The position numbers were made by a program, and so were the translations under genes. The notes beneath the pieces were generated by a model. That model saw only the letters and a list, made by a program, of their open reading frames with translations, was not told the origin of the DNA and searched no databases. 64,000 nt of DNA, from contig JAQVCX010000003.1 of NCBI GenBank assembly GCA_028689545.1, forward strand, positions 32,716 through 96,715, given 5' to 3'. Position 1 is the stretch's first letter; every line of letters starts with the position of its first letter. Shown piece by piece: positions 63,555 to 64,000 of this stretch. This DNA comes from Parabacteroides sp. (lineage in GTDB: Bacteria; Bacteroidota; Bacteroidia; Bacteroidales; Tannerellaceae).

Positions 63555-64000
63555 TTAGAAGTTAAGTTTTAAGTTCAGACCAAAGCTACGAGACGACGGT
63601 AGGGCGAACATATCGACACCTTGCCAACCATTACCCGTACCAGCGGATACATCCGGATCCATCGGGGCATCCTTGTAGAAGAAGAACAAGTTACGGCCAA
63701 TCAAGGAAGCCGTCAAGTTCTTGCCCGCCCCGAACAGACTGCGGAAGGTATATCCTAAAGACAACTCGCGTAAACGGACATTCGTAGCGTCATACACATA
63801 CAGCTCATTCGCGTATTGAGAGTTGAAGTTCGTGGCACCTACCGTAGAATAGAACTTTTGCGCATCAAACGTAACGCCCTCGAATACTACGTTGCCATTG
63901 TCGCGAGCCGCTCCGGAACGCTCGGATACGCCCCAACCGTCCAAGGTAGACACATTCATGGAGATTACATGGCCACCGATCTCGGCATCGATCAAGAAAG
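63555..64000 (-). CDS. SusC/RagA-family transporter, C-terminal end (partial)
   Basis: The last 147 or so codons of a SusC-type barrel, open to the right edge. LYVYDATNVRLRELSLGYTF, the preceding barrel strands, and SSRSFGLNLKLNF at the C-terminus are typical. It precedes and pairs with the SusD-like gene 15 bp downstream. A TTG at 63995 is not a start; the frame simply continues out of the window. Confidence 0.9.
   Translation of the reverse strand, partial: FLIDAEIGGHVISMNVSTLDGWGVSERSGAARDNGNVVFEGVTFDAQKFYSTVGATNFNSQYANELYVYDATNVRLRELSLGYTFRSLFGAGKNLTASLIGRNLFFFYKDAPMDPDVSAGTGNGWQGVDMFALPSSRSFGLNLKLNF

Noticed and set aside
63995..63997. TTG as a start codon for a small gene at the right edge
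   Set aside because: The frame continues to the window edge and reads as the middle of a SusC barrel, so it is a truncated gene rather than a short one.

Overview
The window is a chromosomal stretch from a gut-type member of the Bacteroidales, most likely Parabacteroides or a close relative. The evidence is SusC/SusD pairs, a hybrid two-component regulator, TAnnTTTG-type -7 promoter boxes, a MurF-alanine racemase fusion, a GSCFA protein and DUF4374 lipoproteins. Several predicted surface proteins end in type IX secretion (T9SS) sorting-like domains, which fits Parabacteroides better than Bacteroides. No rRNA or tRNA gene and no CRISPR array was found.

Bases 1-25300 are dominated by cobalamin (B12). 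Four cobalamin riboswitches lie within about 20 kb (near 5.0, 8.5, 15.1 and 25.2 kb). They precede: (a) a TonB-dependent receptor plus a secreted CbiK-like chelatase (minus strand), facing a second receptor-chelatase pair at the left edge; (b) a btuB-btuG operon followed by a PKD-like lipoprotein and a BtuG-like propeller with a T9SS sorting domain; (c) a fused YjjP/YjjB (ThrE-type) exporter; (d) a minus-strand operon of three secreted proteins: a 557-residue protein, a 1644-residue propeller with an Ig-like stalk, and a 427-residue protein. The anaerobic ribonucleotide reductase pair nrdD-nrdG sits between (a) and (b). Together this looks like an elaborate B12-responsive surface capture and uptake system, with a metabolic exporter under the same signal.

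Bases 25400-36200 hold a flavodoxin, a xusABC-like siderophore locus with an extra esterase (minus strand), a Tat-type sugar isomerase-like protein, ahpC, enolase and a Crp/Fnr-type regulator.

Bases 36300-49000 are a polysaccharide utilization locus: a hybrid two-component regulator broken by one in-frame TGA, SusC, SusD, a GH92 alpha-mannosidase and an HELTH metalloprotease of the basic secretory protein family, suggesting host or yeast mannose-rich glycoproteins. Bases 49000-51120 hold a hicAB toxin-antitoxin pair and a DUF3791 cassette whose middle gene has collapsed to 27 codons.

Bases 51170-61820 carry GSCFA, a GH29 fucosidase behind a decayed GH2 gene, murF-alr, a CsgG/DUF4810/DUF799 envelope operon, fabI and a YciO-type gene. 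A SusD gene and the 3' end of a SusC gene on the minus strand close the window.

The most unusual structural signal is a set of intergenic clusters of degenerate tandem units of 21-23 bp. Their sequence differs between clusters but the period is shared. Two of them lie inside a 216-bp block present twice, inverted, 18.5 kb apart.
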